In this document: positions 26,115 to 35,221 of the stretch, one piece after another
Layout: each line of letters begins with the position of its first letter
How positions within the stretch are numbered: position 1 is the first letter of the stretch
From: an uncultured Polaribacter sp.
GTDB lineage: Bacteria; Bacteroidota; Bacteroidia; Flavobacteriales; Flavobacteriaceae
Direction of reading: 5' to 3'
Assembly: GCF_947495205.1 (NCBI RefSeq)
Contig: NZ_CANLXV010000014.1
Span: 30,238-94,237 of the forward strand
Length of the DNA stretch: 64,000 nucleotides
The notes under the pieces: model-generated
The model's input: the letters and a program-made list of their open reading frames with translations, nothing else
The model's database searches: none
What the model was told of the DNA's origin: nothing
Position numbers and translations under genes: made by a program

Positions 26115-27644
26115 ATGAAAACAGAATTAATTATTCGTTCCAATTCATCTGATATTGATTTTGCCTTATTAAGAGATGGAAAACTTATTGAATTAAATAA
26201 TGAAACAACGGGTAACAAGTTTTCTGTTGGCGATATATTTTTGGCCAAAATAGGAAAAGTGTTAACCGGTTTAAATGCAGCCTTTGTGAATGTAGGTTAC
26301 CCAAAAGACGGGTTTTTACATTACCATGATTTAGGTGCGCAGGTAAACTCATTAAATACGTTCATTAAGAAAGTAAGCACAGGTAAGTATAAAGAATTCA
26401 CGTTAAAAAACTTTCAAAAGGAAGTTGATATTAACAAAGACGGTAGCATTAAAGATGTACTAAAAACAGGGCAAAACTTGTTGGTACAAATTGTAAAAGA
26501 ACCAATTTCTACAAAAGGACCTAGATTAAGTTCTGAGTTGTCTATAGCAGGTAGATTTTTAGTTTTAGTACCTTTTTCTAACAGAGTTTCTGTTTCTCAA
26601 AAAATAGAAGATCCAAAAGAAAAAGAACGCTTAAAAAGATTAGCAAAAAGCATAAAACCAAAAGGTTTTGGCGTTATTCTAAGAACTGTTGCCGAAGGTA
26701 AAAAGGTAGCAGAATTAGACAAAGATTTGCAAAACTCTCTAGAACGTTGGGTGACTATGTGTAAACGCATAGCAAATACAAATACACCAACAAAAATTTT
26801 AGGAGAATTAAACAGAGCATCCTCTATTTTAAGAGATGTTATGAACGATTCTTTTACAAATATTGTTACAAATGATGAAACTTTAAAAGTAGAGATTCAA
26901 GAGTATCTACAAGAAATTTATCCTGAAAAGGAAAAAATAGTAAAGCTTCATAAGTCTGAAATACCAATTTTTGAAAAATATGGTATAGAAAGACAAATTA
27001 AAACTTCTTTTGGTAAAACAGTTTCTATGAGCAGAGGTGCCTATTTAGTTATAGAGCATACAGAGGCTTTACATGTAATAGATGTAAATAGTGGAAACCG
27101 TTCTAACAAAGCAGGTTCTCAAGAAGACACTGCACTAGAAGTAAATTTAATTTCTGCAACAGAAATAGCACGCCAATTGCAATTGCGCGATATGGGTGGT
27201 ATTATAGTAGTAGATTTTATAGACATGCATAAAGCTGAAAATAGAAACAAACTATACCAGCATTTAAAAGAACAAATGGCTTTGGACAGAACAAAGCATA
27301 AAATATTACCTCCAAGTAAATTTGGTTTAGTTCAAATTACAAGACAAAGGGTAAGGCCAGAGTTAAGTATAAAAACTATGGAAACCAACCCAAATAAAAA
27401 TGGAGAAGTAGAAGCGCCAATTGTCTTATTAGACAAAATAGAGGCAGATTTAGAAAAATTTATTTCTAATCCTAAAAATAAAAAGATACAATTACACTTG
27501 CATCCTTTTATTGCTGCATATTTATTAAAAGGCGTAAATTCTATTCGTTTTAAATGGTATTTAAAACACAAAAAGTGGATTACTATTATACCTCGTGACG
27601 CTTACACATACTTACATTATAGATTTAAATCTGTTAAAGAATAA
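26115..27644 (+). CDS. rng: Ribonuclease E/G family protein
   Basis: 509 residues from ATG 26115 (MKTELIIRSNSSDIDFALLRDG); an ATG at 26085 in the loop of a leader hairpin is less likely. An S1 domain (~35-130) is followed by the RNase E/G catalytic core, with IEHTEALHVIDVNSGNR and IIVVDFIDMHKAENR holding metal-binding aspartates, and the KFGLVQITRQRVRPEL segment. It lacks the long C-terminal scaffold of RNase E, as expected for RNase G. The zinc-link CPxCxG is not seen. It would process rRNA and mRNA 5' ends. Confidence 0.93.
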   Translation: MKTELIIRSNSSDIDFALLRDGKLIELNNETTGNKFSVGDIFLAKIGKVLTGLNAAFVNVGYPKDGFLHYHDLGAQVNSLNTFIKKVSTGKYKEFTLKNFQKEVDINKDGSIKDVLKTGQNLLVQIVKEPISTKGPRLSSELSIAGRFLVLVPFSNRVSVSQKIEDPKEKERLKRLAKSIKPKGFGVILRTVAEGKKVAELDKDLQNSLERWVTMCKRIANTNTPTKILGELNRASSILRDVMNDSFTNIVTNDETLKVEIQEYLQEIYPEKEKIVKLHKSEIPIFEKYGIERQIKTSFGKTVSMSRGAYLVIEHTEALHVIDVNSGNRSNKAGSQEDTALEVNLISATEIARQLQLRDMGGIIVVDFIDMHKAENRNKLYQHLKEQMALDRTKHKILPPSKFGLVQITRQRVRPELSIKTMETNPNKNGEVEAPIVLLDKIEADLEKFISNPKNKKIQLHLHPFIAAYLLKGVNSIRFKWYLKHKKWITIIPRDAYTYLHYRFKSVKE

Positions 27645-27677
27645 ATTTATCTTGAAAAGGCAATAATTTTTTATCAA

Positions 27678-27713
27678 AAAAAACCCAAAACTTTAAAAGT
27701 TTTGGGTTTTTTG
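27678..27713. terminator. Bidirectional intrinsic terminator
   Basis: AAAAAACCCAAAACTT (27678-27693) pairs with AAGTTTTGGGTTTTTT (27697-27712). It lies between the convergent rng and holB genes with T's on the right and A's on the left. Confidence 0.92.
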
Positions 27714-27733
27714 TTTTTAATAACTGTCACAAA

Positions 27734-28876
27734 CTAAACAGTGTGCTCTTTTTTATGCAGAAAACGTGTTAGTTTCATAGAAAGATCTAATAAAATAATT
27801 TTAGAATTTCCGTTTCTTTCTATATGATATATGGCTGTATTCAACTCTTTTTCTATGTCTAAAATATTCTCAGAATGTACAAAAGGTGCAAATTTAGATA
27901 AATTGAAACCTGTGGAAGATTCCATAAAAACCAAATCTGGTGCTTTATAATTTAGCAATAAGGCTTGTCTAAAAAACTGTATGCAGTAGTTTAAAAAACG
28001 TTTTTGAGTTTCTCTACCCGTTTTTGCAATAGTTTCTGACCAGGCAATTAATTGTTGCACAACAGCAGCGTTGCCTTTGGCTTTAAAAGCGGTTCTAATC
28101 CAAGTAATAAACCATTCTTCAAAAATTACATCAGAACCATCATTTTGCAATAAATGCAAAGCTTTATTTAAATTTCCGGCTGCTTGATGTGCAATTTTAG
28201 TGGCTTCATTATTAGCAATTTGGTGGTTTTTAATTAAAGTTTCAGAAATATCTTGTTCACTTAAAACAGGAAAATGCAATGCTTGGCAACGCGATTTTAT
28301 GGTATTTATAATCTGTTCTTCATTTTCTGTAATTAATATAAATACAGTTTTTTCTGGTGGTTCTTCAATAAGTTTTAGTAGTTTATTTGCAGCAGCAATA
28401 TTCATTTTTTCTGCCATCCAAATAATCATCACTTTAAAACCGCCTTCAAAACTTTTTAATTTTAGTTTTTTAACCACTTCTTCGGCTTCATCTACACCAA
28501 TTAAACCTTGCTTATTTTCTACGCCAATATGGTGTAGCCAATTAAACAAACTGCCATAAGGTTGTGTTGCTATAAATGCTCTCCATTCATTTAAAAACAA
28601 ACTACTTACAGGATGTTTTTTTACATTATCATTAGAAGTTACAGGAAATGCAAAATGTAAATCTGGATGCTGCAGTTTGTTGCATTTTAAGTTGCAAACT
28701 TCTGCATTATCAGAAAAATTACACAGTAAAAATTGTGCGTATGCAATTGCCATAGGTAACGTACCACTACCTTCTTTGCCTACAAAAAGTTGTGCGTGTG
28801 GTATTCTGCCATTTTCCGCAGAAATGCGCAAATGTTTTTTAATGTGTTCTTGCCCTATGATTTGATTAAAAAGCAT
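27734..28876 (-). CDS. holB: DNA polymerase III delta' subunit
   Basis: 380 residues from ATG 28876 (MLFNQIIGQEHIKKHLR); a TTG two codons earlier is unlikely. Clamp-loader AAA+ fold: degenerate Walker A GKEGSGTLPMA, zinc-binding type cysteines CNFSDNAEVCNLKCNKLQHPD, IWMAEKMNIAAANKLLKLIEEPP, and sensor SRCQALHF. ATP binding is probably lost, as usual for delta'. A TATATTTG box (28880-28887, minus) ends only 3 bp before this ATG, so the mRNA may have almost no leader. Confidence 0.92.
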   Translation of the reverse strand: MLFNQIIGQEHIKKHLRISAENGRIPHAQLFVGKEGSGTLPMAIAYAQFLLCNFSDNAEVCNLKCNKLQHPDLHFAFPVTSNDNVKKHPVSSLFLNEWRAFIATQPYGSLFNWLHHIGVENKQGLIGVDEAEEVVKKLKLKSFEGGFKVMIIWMAEKMNIAAANKLLKLIEEPPEKTVFILITENEEQIINTIKSRCQALHFPVLSEQDISETLIKNHQIANNEATKIAHQAAGNLNKALHLLQNDGSDVIFEEWFITWIRTAFKAKGNAAVVQQLIAWSETIAKTGRETQKRFLNYCIQFFRQALLLNYKAPDLVFMESSTGFNLSKFAPFVHSENILDIEKELNTAIYHIERNGNSKIILLDLSMKLTRFLHKKEHTV

Positions 28877-28949
28877 AAGCAAATATAATGGTTTCTAAAA
28901 TTGTTAGGTAGAATTTTGTACATTTAAAACCATCTAAATTTAGGATTTA

Positions 28950-29714
28950 ATGAAAAAAATATTACAAATTTTAAACGGAATTGCCTTTCTAGCCGTAGTT
29001 TTTATAAATTATTTGTCAAATACGGGTATTCTGAATAATACTACAATTGGCAAAATTTCTAAAAATTATAACACACTTTTTACACCAGCAGGTTATGCGT
29101 TTTCTATTTGGGCTTTAATATATTTATTGCTGTTTGGTTTTGTTACTTACCAAGGTAAAAGTTTTTTTATAAAGGTGAAAGAAGATGTTTTTGTAGAAAA
29201 AATAGGATATTGGTTTGTAATTTCTTGTGTTGCAAACAGTGCATGGGTCTTTTGTTGGATTTATGAATTTACAGGGCTTTCTTGTATTTGTATTTTTCTA
29301 TTGCTGTTTTCGCTTTTAAAAATTGTAATTCGTAATGACATGCAATTTTTTAAAAGTTCTTTTACTACAAAACTATTTGTGCATTGGTCATTTGTAATTT
29401 ATGCGGGTTGGGTTACTGTGGCAAGTATTGCAAATTTAGCAGCATATTTGGTTAAAATAGATTGGGCAGGTTTTGGTATTTCTCCGCAGATTTGGACTTT
29501 TCTTATGATTGTAATTGCTACTTTAATAAATGTTTATATGGTAGTAAAGAGAAACATGTTTGCGTTTGCATTTGTAGGTGTTTGGGCATTAATTGCAATT
29601 GGAGTAGCCAATACAAACCACAACAATTCTTTGCTTTTTACGCCGTATTTAGCGGCAGTTTTATTAGGCATTTTTACAGTTTTTAGATGGAATCAGAGCC
29701 GTAAAAAGATTTGA
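28950..29714 (+). CDS. TspO/MBR-related tryptophan-rich membrane protein
   Basis: 254 residues, about seven hydrophobic helices. FTPAGYAFSIWALIYLLL resembles the conserved FxPxxxxFxxxWxxLYxLM stretch of TspO proteins, and tryptophans recur in later helices (NSAWVFCWIYEF, WGVT-type pairs). Bacteroidota homologues are annotated tryptophan-rich sensory proteins. The ligand is unknown. It is a single-gene unit divergent from holB. Confidence 0.75.
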   Translation: MKKILQILNGIAFLAVVFINYLSNTGILNNTTIGKISKNYNTLFTPAGYAFSIWALIYLLLFGFVTYQGKSFFIKVKEDVFVEKIGYWFVISCVANSAWVFCWIYEFTGLSCICIFLLLFSLLKIVIRNDMQFFKSSFTTKLFVHWSFVIYAGWVTVASIANLAAYLVKIDWAGFGISPQIWTFLMIVIATLINVYMVVKRNMFAFAFVGVWALIAIGVANTNHNNSLLFTPYLAAVLLGIFTVFRWNQSRKKI

Positions 29715-29829
29715 ATGACCTAAAGTTAGATATTATAAAATTACGCAAACGATATATTAATTTTTAAGTTATCTGCTTTAAAAAGAGTAAATAAAAAGGT
29801 ATTTTTGTTAAAAATAGAACAGACTACAA

Positions 29830-31017
29830 ATGAAAACAATAAAAGATTTTAATTTCGAGAATAAAAAAGCCATAATTCGTGTAGATTTTAATGTGCCTTT
29901 AAATGAAAATTTTGAAGTTACCGATAAAACAAGAATTCAGGCGGCAAAATCTACCATAATCGATATTTTAGAACAAGGAGGTAGTTGTGTTTTAATGTCT
30001 CATTTAGGTCGCCCAAAAGGGTTTCAAGATGCATTTTCTTTGCAACATATTGTAAAATCTGTGGTAGATGTAATTGGTTGCAAAGTTAAGTTTGTAGAAG
30101 ATTGTATTGGTAGTAAAGTTGAAGAAGCAGTTGCTAATTTAGAAGCTGGTGAAATCTTATTATTAGAAAACCTGCGTTTTTACGAAGAAGAGAAAAAAGG
30201 AGATGTAGCTTTTGCAGAAAAATTATCTAAATTAGGAGATATTTATGTAAACGATGCTTTTGGTACAGCACATAGAGCGCATGCTTCTACAACAATAATT
30301 GCGCAGTTTTTTCAAGAAAATAAATGTTTTGGTAACTTATTGGCAAGAGAAATTTTAAGTATAGACAAAGTTTTAAACAATTCTGAAAAGCCAGTTTTGG
30401 CTATTTTAGGTGGTGCAAAAGTATCTTCTAAAATTACAGTAATAGAAAATATTTTAGACAAAGTAGACCATTTAATTATTGGTGGTGGTATGAGTTTTAC
30501 GTTTATAAAAGCACAAGGTGGTAAAATAGGAAACTCTATCTGCGAAGACGATAAACAAGAATTGGCATTAGATATTTTAAAGCAAGCAAAAGCAAAAGGA
30601 GTACAAGTTCATATTCCTGTAGATGTAGTTGCTGCAGACGATTTTTCTAATGATGCAAACACACAAACTTGCGATATTAACGCAATACCAGATGGTTGGG
30701 AAGGTGTAGATGCTGGACCAAAATCTAGAGAAATTTTTGATACTGTGGTAAACCAATGTAAAACCATTTTATGGAACGGTCCTTTAGGTGTTTTTGAAAT
30801 GGAATCTTTTGCTGCAGGTACAATTGCATTAGGACATTCTATAGACAAAGCAACCAAAAACGGAGCATTTTCTTTAGTTGGTGGTGGAGATTCTGTTGCT
30901 GCTGTTAAACAATTTGGTTTTGCAGAAAAAGTAAGTTACGTTTCTACTGGTGGTGGTGCTATGTTAGAAATGTTAGAAGGAAAAACATTACCTGGTATTG
31001 AGGCAATAGAAAAATAA
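29830..31017 (+). CDS. pgk: Phosphoglycerate kinase
   Basis: 395 residues, normal length. Glycolytic enzyme moving phosphate from 1,3-bisphosphoglycerate to ADP. Recognised: [72 protein letters not shown] and the C-terminal [13 protein letters not shown] and [14 protein letters not shown] possible -7 box, TATTTTTG, is at 29800-29807. Confidence 0.98.
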   Translation: MKTIKDFNFENKKAIIRVDFNVPLNENFEVTDKTRIQAAKSTIIDILEQGGSCVLMSHLGRPKGFQDAFSLQHIVKSVVDVIGCKVKFVEDCIGSKVEEAVANLEAGEILLLENLRFYEEEKKGDVAFAEKLSKLGDIYVNDAFGTAHRAHASTTIIAQFFQENKCFGNLLAREILSIDKVLNNSEKPVLAILGGAKVSSKITVIENILDKVDHLIIGGGMSFTFIKAQGGKIGNSICEDDKQELALDILKQAKAKGVQVHIPVDVVAADDFSNDANTQTCDINAIPDGWEGVDAGPKSREIFDTVVNQCKTILWNGPLGVFEMESFAAGTIALGHSIDKATKNGAFSLVGGGDSVAAVKQFGFAEKVSYVSTGGGAMLEMLEGKTLPGIEAIEK

Positions 31018-31085
31018 TTGAATTGCCAATTAGTTGAATTGTGTAATTGTTTAGAATTTTATAAAACAACAATCAATAAATTTTT

Positions 31086-31121
31086 AAAAAACGTGTAATT
31101 TAATAATTACACGTTTTTTTA
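31086..31121 (+). terminator. Intrinsic terminator after pgk
   Basis: ACGTGTAATT (31091-31100), loop TAAT, AATTACACGT (31105-31114), extended by A/T pairs and followed by T's. Confidence 0.93.
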
Positions 31122-31242
31122 TTTGTAGCAACTTTCATAATACAAAAGTGAAAGTTGTATTAAATCTCCATTCTAATTCTTCAATTAGATTTAAAGTTTT
31201 TAATTTAGCAGTAAGTTTTATTGCAATTACACAAATAAACAA

Positions 31243-31254
31243 GTAAACGTTTAC
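31243..31254. promoter_or_regulatory. Palindrome GTAAACGTTTAC, LacI-type operator candidate
   Basis: A perfect 12-bp palindrome with central CG, the form bound by many LacI/GalR regulators. It ends 11 bp before the tas start codon, where a bound repressor would block transcription. No such regulator is in the window. Confidence 0.45.
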
Positions 31255-31265
31255 ACAACATAAAA

Positions 31266-32306
31266 ATGAAATACACAACACTACCAAATACCAATATAAA
31301 AGTTAGTAAAATTTGTTTAGGAACCATGACTTGGGGAAACCAAAACACCCAAGAAGAAGCTTTTGAACAAATGGATTATGCTTTAGAAAAAGGTGTAAAC
31401 TTTTTTGATGTAGCAGAATTGTATCCTGTTCCAGCAACTCCAGAAACCTATGCAGATACAGAACGTATTATTGGTAATTGGTTTGCAAAAACAGGCAACA
31501 GAGAAAAAGTAGTTTTAGCAACCAAAATTGCGGGCGGAGGAGACTACACTGCACACATAAGAAAAGGCGGCTTAACTAAAGAAAACATTTTAGAAGCCAT
31601 AGAAGGCAGTTTAAAACGTTTGCAAACAGATTATGTAGATTTATACCAACTGCATTGGCCAAATAGAGGCGTAAACGTTTTTGGAACCAGAGATTTTATT
31701 ACAGATAATGCCAAAAATGAGGCAGAAGATTTTGCTGGAATCATAGAAACTTTAAACGATTTAATAAAACAAGGTAAAATTAAAAGTTATGGTTTGTCTA
31801 ACGAAACACCTTGGGGAATGATGAAATACATGGAAACTGCTAGAAACTTAAATTTAGCACAACCTGTAACCATACAAAATGCCTATTCTTTAATTTTAAG
31901 AAAGTTTGAAACAGGTTCTTCAGAAGTTTGTTTACGAGAAAATATTGGTTTGTTAGCTTATTCGCCATTAGCACAAGGTGTTTTAACAGGTAAGTATTTA
32001 GATGGTGGCAGTCCAGAAGGTTCCAGAGGTAATCTTTTTCCAAGATTTATTGCACGTTATATGGGTGCAAATCCAGAAAATGCAGTAAAACAGTATAACG
32101 AAATTGCTAAGAAAAACGGACTAACCTTAACAGAATTGTCGTTGGCATTTATCAATCAATTGCCATTTGTAACCAGTAATATTATTGGAGCTACAAAAAT
32201 GAGTCAGTTAAAAGAAAACATCAACTCTATAGATATTAATTTGTCTGATGAAATAATTAAAGAAATAAACGCAGTTCATAACACAAACCCTAATCCTGCG
32301 CCATAG
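31266..32306 (+). CDS. tas: Aldo/keto reductase, Tas type
   Basis: 346 residues, close in length and sequence to E. coli Tas. NADPH-dependent aldo/keto reductase barrel with catalytic tetrad positions visible: D in FFDVAELYPVP, Y in the same segment, K in LATKI, H in YQLHWPNRGVN. SNETPWGMMKYM, TIQNAYSLI and the C-terminal LPFVTSNIIGATKMSQLKEN complete the cofactor site. It ends NPNPAP, like E. coli Tas (YPAP). The physiological substrate is unknown. Confidence 0.92.
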   Translation: MKYTTLPNTNIKVSKICLGTMTWGNQNTQEEAFEQMDYALEKGVNFFDVAELYPVPATPETYADTERIIGNWFAKTGNREKVVLATKIAGGGDYTAHIRKGGLTKENILEAIEGSLKRLQTDYVDLYQLHWPNRGVNVFGTRDFITDNAKNEAEDFAGIIETLNDLIKQGKIKSYGLSNETPWGMMKYMETARNLNLAQPVTIQNAYSLILRKFETGSSEVCLRENIGLLAYSPLAQGVLTGKYLDGGSPEGSRGNLFPRFIARYMGANPENAVKQYNEIAKKNGLTLTELSLAFINQLPFVTSNIIGATKMSQLKENINSIDINLSDEIIKEINAVHNTNPNPAP

Positions 32307-32374
32307 TTAAGTGGTCTTTTTTTTGCAATGGATTAATAGTTATAAAAAAGAGGTTGTGTGAAAATAAAATTATA

Positions 32375-32451
32375 TGTCATTTTAGGCTGAGCCCTAAAAT
32401 ATATATTCGATTATAAGTACATAAAAGTTTTACACTATAGCCGAAATGACA
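32375..32451. repeat. Imperfect inverted repeat, intergenic
   Basis: TGTCATTTTAGGCT (32375-32388) and AGCCGAAATGACA (32439-32451) are near-complementary ends of a 77-bp element; inside, ATTTTAGG and CCTAAAAT form a second 8-bp stem. It resembles the short palindromic sequences seen at 18917. There is no ORF. Confidence 0.55.
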
Positions 32452-32504
32452 AATTTTAGAATAGCTTTACTCATACACTTTTTGGTTTAGTACCAATCCA
32501 TAAC

Positions 32505-32544
32505 AAAAAAAAATCCAAAGTAATTTTACTTTGGATTTTTTTTT
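32505..32544. terminator. Bidirectional intrinsic terminator
   Basis: AATCCAAAGTAA (32512-32523) pairs with TTACTTTGGATT (32526-32537), with A's to the left and T's to the right, between tas and the minus-strand lipoprotein gene. Confidence 0.9.
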
Positions 32545-32567
32545 GCATTCAATATAAAATAATTCGC

Positions 32568-32879
32568 TTATTCTTCAATTAATTTTATAGTGTTGGCCAT
32601 AAAACGACTATTTTTAATTTCACCTTTTATACTTCCTTTTCTAATAACATTGCAAAAACCAGTATGTGCATCATGTGCATCACCAAAATCATCAATGTTA
32701 AAACCATCAACAAAATAAGCTTTGTCAAAAACTTTAACAGCTAAACTACAACCATCTTCAGAATTTAAACCAAACTGGCATTGCCCACAAGAAATATCTG
32801 CAACTTGTTCAATTGCTACTTTTTTCTTTCCACAAGAGAAAGCAACAATACATAAAGAAAGCAAAAATATTTTTTTCAT
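32568..32879 (-). CDS. Small lipoprotein, DUF6370-like
   Basis: 103 residues from ATG 32879 (a TTG one codon earlier is possible). Signal sequence with lipobox AFSC. The mature part has ISCGQCQFGLN, DGCSLAV and HTGFCNVI, five cysteines that could bind metal or form disulfides. I recognise it as a Bacteroidota lipoprotein family, probably DUF6370, of unknown function. It follows glnS on the same strand after ~80 bp. Confidence 0.7.
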   Translation of the reverse strand: MKKIFLLSLCIVAFSCGKKKVAIEQVADISCGQCQFGLNSEDGCSLAVKVFDKAYFVDGFNIDDFGDAHDAHTGFCNVIRKGSIKGEIKNSRFMANTIKLIEE

Positions 32880-32962
32880 CAAAATAAGTTTTTATTAGTT
32901 TTTGGCTAAACGTAAACTGACATTTCGTAATTTTCTAAAAACTAAAAACTAAAAACCAACAA

Positions 32963-34648
32963 CTATTTCTTCGCCCAAGAATCACGTAATCCAACAGTTT
33001 TATTAAAAACTAACTTATCTGCACTAGAATCATCATCAACATTAAAATAACCCATTCTTTGAAACTGAAAACGCTCACCAACTTTGGCAGTTTGCAAACT
33101 TGGTTCTAAATAAGCATCAATAATCTCTAAAGAATTAGGATTCACAAACTCCATATAATCTTTATCTTTATGCGCATCTGGAGCTTCATCTAAAAACAAT
33201 CTATCATAAGCTCTAACTTCTGCTTTTATAGCGTGTTTTACAGAAACCCAATGCAAAGTACCTTTAACTTTACGCATGCTTTCTGGCGTTCCACTTCCAG
33301 ATTTTGTTAACGGATCATAAGTACACTGTATTTCTGTAATATTTCCATCAGCATCTTTAGTACAACTATTTGCTGTAATAAAGTAAGCGTTTTTTAAACG
33401 TACTTCTTTTCCTAATTTCAAACGGAAAAACTTTTTATTCGCTTCCTCTCTAAAATCTTCTCTTTCAATATAAATTTCTCTAGAAAAAGGCACTTTTCTG
33501 CTGCCAAAACCTTCTTCATAATCATTATAATTGGCATCTAGCATTTCCTCTTCACCTTCAGGATAATTGGTAATAACCACCTTTACAGGATCTAAAACTG
33601 CCATAACTCTAGGCGCAGTTTTATTTAAATCTTCTCTAATTTTGAATTCTAAAAGGGCTACATCAATCACATTTTCTCGTTTAGAAACCCCAACAGTTTC
33701 TACAAAACTTCTAATAGAAGCAGGTGTATAACCACGTCTTCGCAAACCAGAAATGGTTGGCATTCTAGGATCGTCCCAACCAGCAACTATATTTTCTTCT
33801 ACCAATTTTAACAACTTACGTTTGCTCATTATGGTATAACTCAAATTCAACCTAGAAAACTCACGTTGTTTTGGCGGATTTGGTAAAGTGTTTTTACTGT
33901 ATTCATATACATGATCTCTAAACCAATTGTATAATTTACGGTGAGGTTTAAACTCTAAAGAACACAAAGAATGCGATATTTGCTCAATATAATCACTCTC
34001 ACCATGCGTCCAATCATACATTGGGTAAATGCACCAATCTGTGCCAGTTCTATGGTGTGCTTTGTACATAATTCTGTACATTAAAGGATCACGCATTAAC
34101 ATATTATCATCTGCCATATCAATTTTGGCGCGCAAAGTATGTTCACCTTCCTTAAATTTTCCGTCTTTCATTCCTTGAAACAATTCCAAGTTTTCTTCCA
34201 CAGATCTATTTCTAAAAGGACTGTTAGTACCCACTTGCGTTGGTGTTCCTTTTTGCTCGCGCATTGCTTCAGAAGATTGAGAATCTACATAAGCCTTACC
34301 ATCTTTTATCAATAAAACAGCCCAATCATACAATTGCTTAAAATAATCTGAAGAATAGCATTCTTCTGCCCAATTATAACCCAACCAAGCAATATCTTTC
34401 TTAATAGCATCTACATATTCTTGCTCTTCTTTTGCAGGATTTGTATCATCAAAGCGCAAATTTACGGGTGCATTGTATTTTTGCCCCAAACCAAAACTTA
34501 TACCTATGGCTTTTGTGTGGCCAATATGCAAATAACCATTTGGTTCTGGCGGAAAACGAAAACGCAAATCCTCATTTGGCATTCCATTAGCCAAATCTTC
34601 CTCTATAATATGCTCTATAAAATTGAGCGATTTAGTTTCTTCAGACAT
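32963..34648 (-). CDS. glnS: Glutamine-tRNA ligase
   Basis: 561 residues, full length. Class I synthetase with RFPPEPNGYLHIGHTKAI (HIGH motif), LRFDDTNPAKE and TIMSKRKLLKLV (KMSKS variant MSKR). The C-terminal beta-barrel anticodon-binding domain (~340-550) is present. Its presence implies direct Gln-tRNA charging. A possible -7 box TAATTTTG (34673-34680, minus) lies upstream. Confidence 0.97.
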   Translation of the reverse strand: MSEETKSLNFIEHIIEEDLANGMPNEDLRFRFPPEPNGYLHIGHTKAIGISFGLGQKYNAPVNLRFDDTNPAKEEQEYVDAIKKDIAWLGYNWAEECYSSDYFKQLYDWAVLLIKDGKAYVDSQSSEAMREQKGTPTQVGTNSPFRNRSVEENLELFQGMKDGKFKEGEHTLRAKIDMADDNMLMRDPLMYRIMYKAHHRTGTDWCIYPMYDWTHGESDYIEQISHSLCSLEFKPHRKLYNWFRDHVYEYSKNTLPNPPKQREFSRLNLSYTIMSKRKLLKLVEENIVAGWDDPRMPTISGLRRRGYTPASIRSFVETVGVSKRENVIDVALLEFKIREDLNKTAPRVMAVLDPVKVVITNYPEGEEEMLDANYNDYEEGFGSRKVPFSREIYIEREDFREEANKKFFRLKLGKEVRLKNAYFITANSCTKDADGNITEIQCTYDPLTKSGSGTPESMRKVKGTLHWVSVKHAIKAEVRAYDRLFLDEAPDAHKDKDYMEFVNPNSLEIIDAYLEPSLQTAKVGERFQFQRMGYFNVDDDSSADKLVFNKTVGLRDSWAKK

Positions 34649-34756
34649 AAATTATCTCTAATAATTAAGCAACAAAATTACGTAAAACTTTGCTTATACC
34701 GTAAGTTGTGTAACAAAATTGTAAGTAATGCATCTAATAGGTAAATACTTTAAATT

Positions 34757-34972
34757 ATGAGCGAACAAATTAGAAATTATACCTGCCCAAAATGCAACAG
34801 CAAAACTTATAAATTAGGCCAAATGCGCGCCACAGGTGGTACATTATCAAAAATTTTTGACATTCAAAATCAGAAATTCACCAGTGTAACCTGCAACAGA
34901 TGCACCTATACAGAATTTTACAAAACAAAAACAAGTGCAATTAGCAACGTTTTCGATTTTTTTACCAGTTAA
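34757..34972 (+). CDS. Small zinc-ribbon protein (DUF2082-like)
   Basis: 71 residues. Two CXXC knuckles, YTCPKCNSK and VTCNRCTYTEFYK, separated by ~35 residues with a GGTLSKIFDIQNQKF linker, fit the Zn-ribbon nucleic-acid-binding family known as DUF2082. The function is unknown. It is a single-gene unit divergent from glnS. Confidence 0.8.
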   Translation: MSEQIRNYTCPKCNSKTYKLGQMRATGGTLSKIFDIQNQKFTSVTCNRCTYTEFYKTKTSAISNVFDFFTS

Positions 34973-34978
34973 TATTTT

Positions 34979-35135
34979 GGGCGTTACCTTTCAGGTCGCG
35001 CTTTCCGTTTTATCTTTTTTTAAAAAACAACCTTTATTTTTAAAGTAAATAAGAGCAATATTGCAACTATTTTAAAGTAAATAAACCCCACTGCTTTAAA
35101 AAAAGGATGCCACTGCAATCGCTAACGCAGGCGTA
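34979..35135 (+). repeat. Structured intergenic element, GGGCGTTA ... TAACGC
   Basis: GCGTTA (34981-34986) is complementary to TAACGC (35123-35128). Inside, ACCTttcAGGT forms a small hairpin, the TATCTTTTTTT run (35011-35021) can pair with AAAAAAAGGAT ending ~35108, GCAATATTGC is palindromic, and TTTTAAAGTAAATAA occurs twice. The conserved-looking pieces GTCGCGCTTTCCGT and GGATGCCACTGCAATCGC resemble, from memory, a repeated element of flavobacterial intergenic DNA. There is no protein. Confidence 0.55.
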
Positions 35136-35221
35136 TTTGCTAGTTAAAGTTTTCAGAAAAGCCAATTCTGTATTTATTAATTGTTGTAATTTTGTTTATT
35201 TAAAAGTTATATAGATTAAAC

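Noticed and set aside
28200..28559. 119-codon plus-strand frame inside holB
   Set aside because: It is antisense to a well-supported clamp-loader gene, with no family resemblance.
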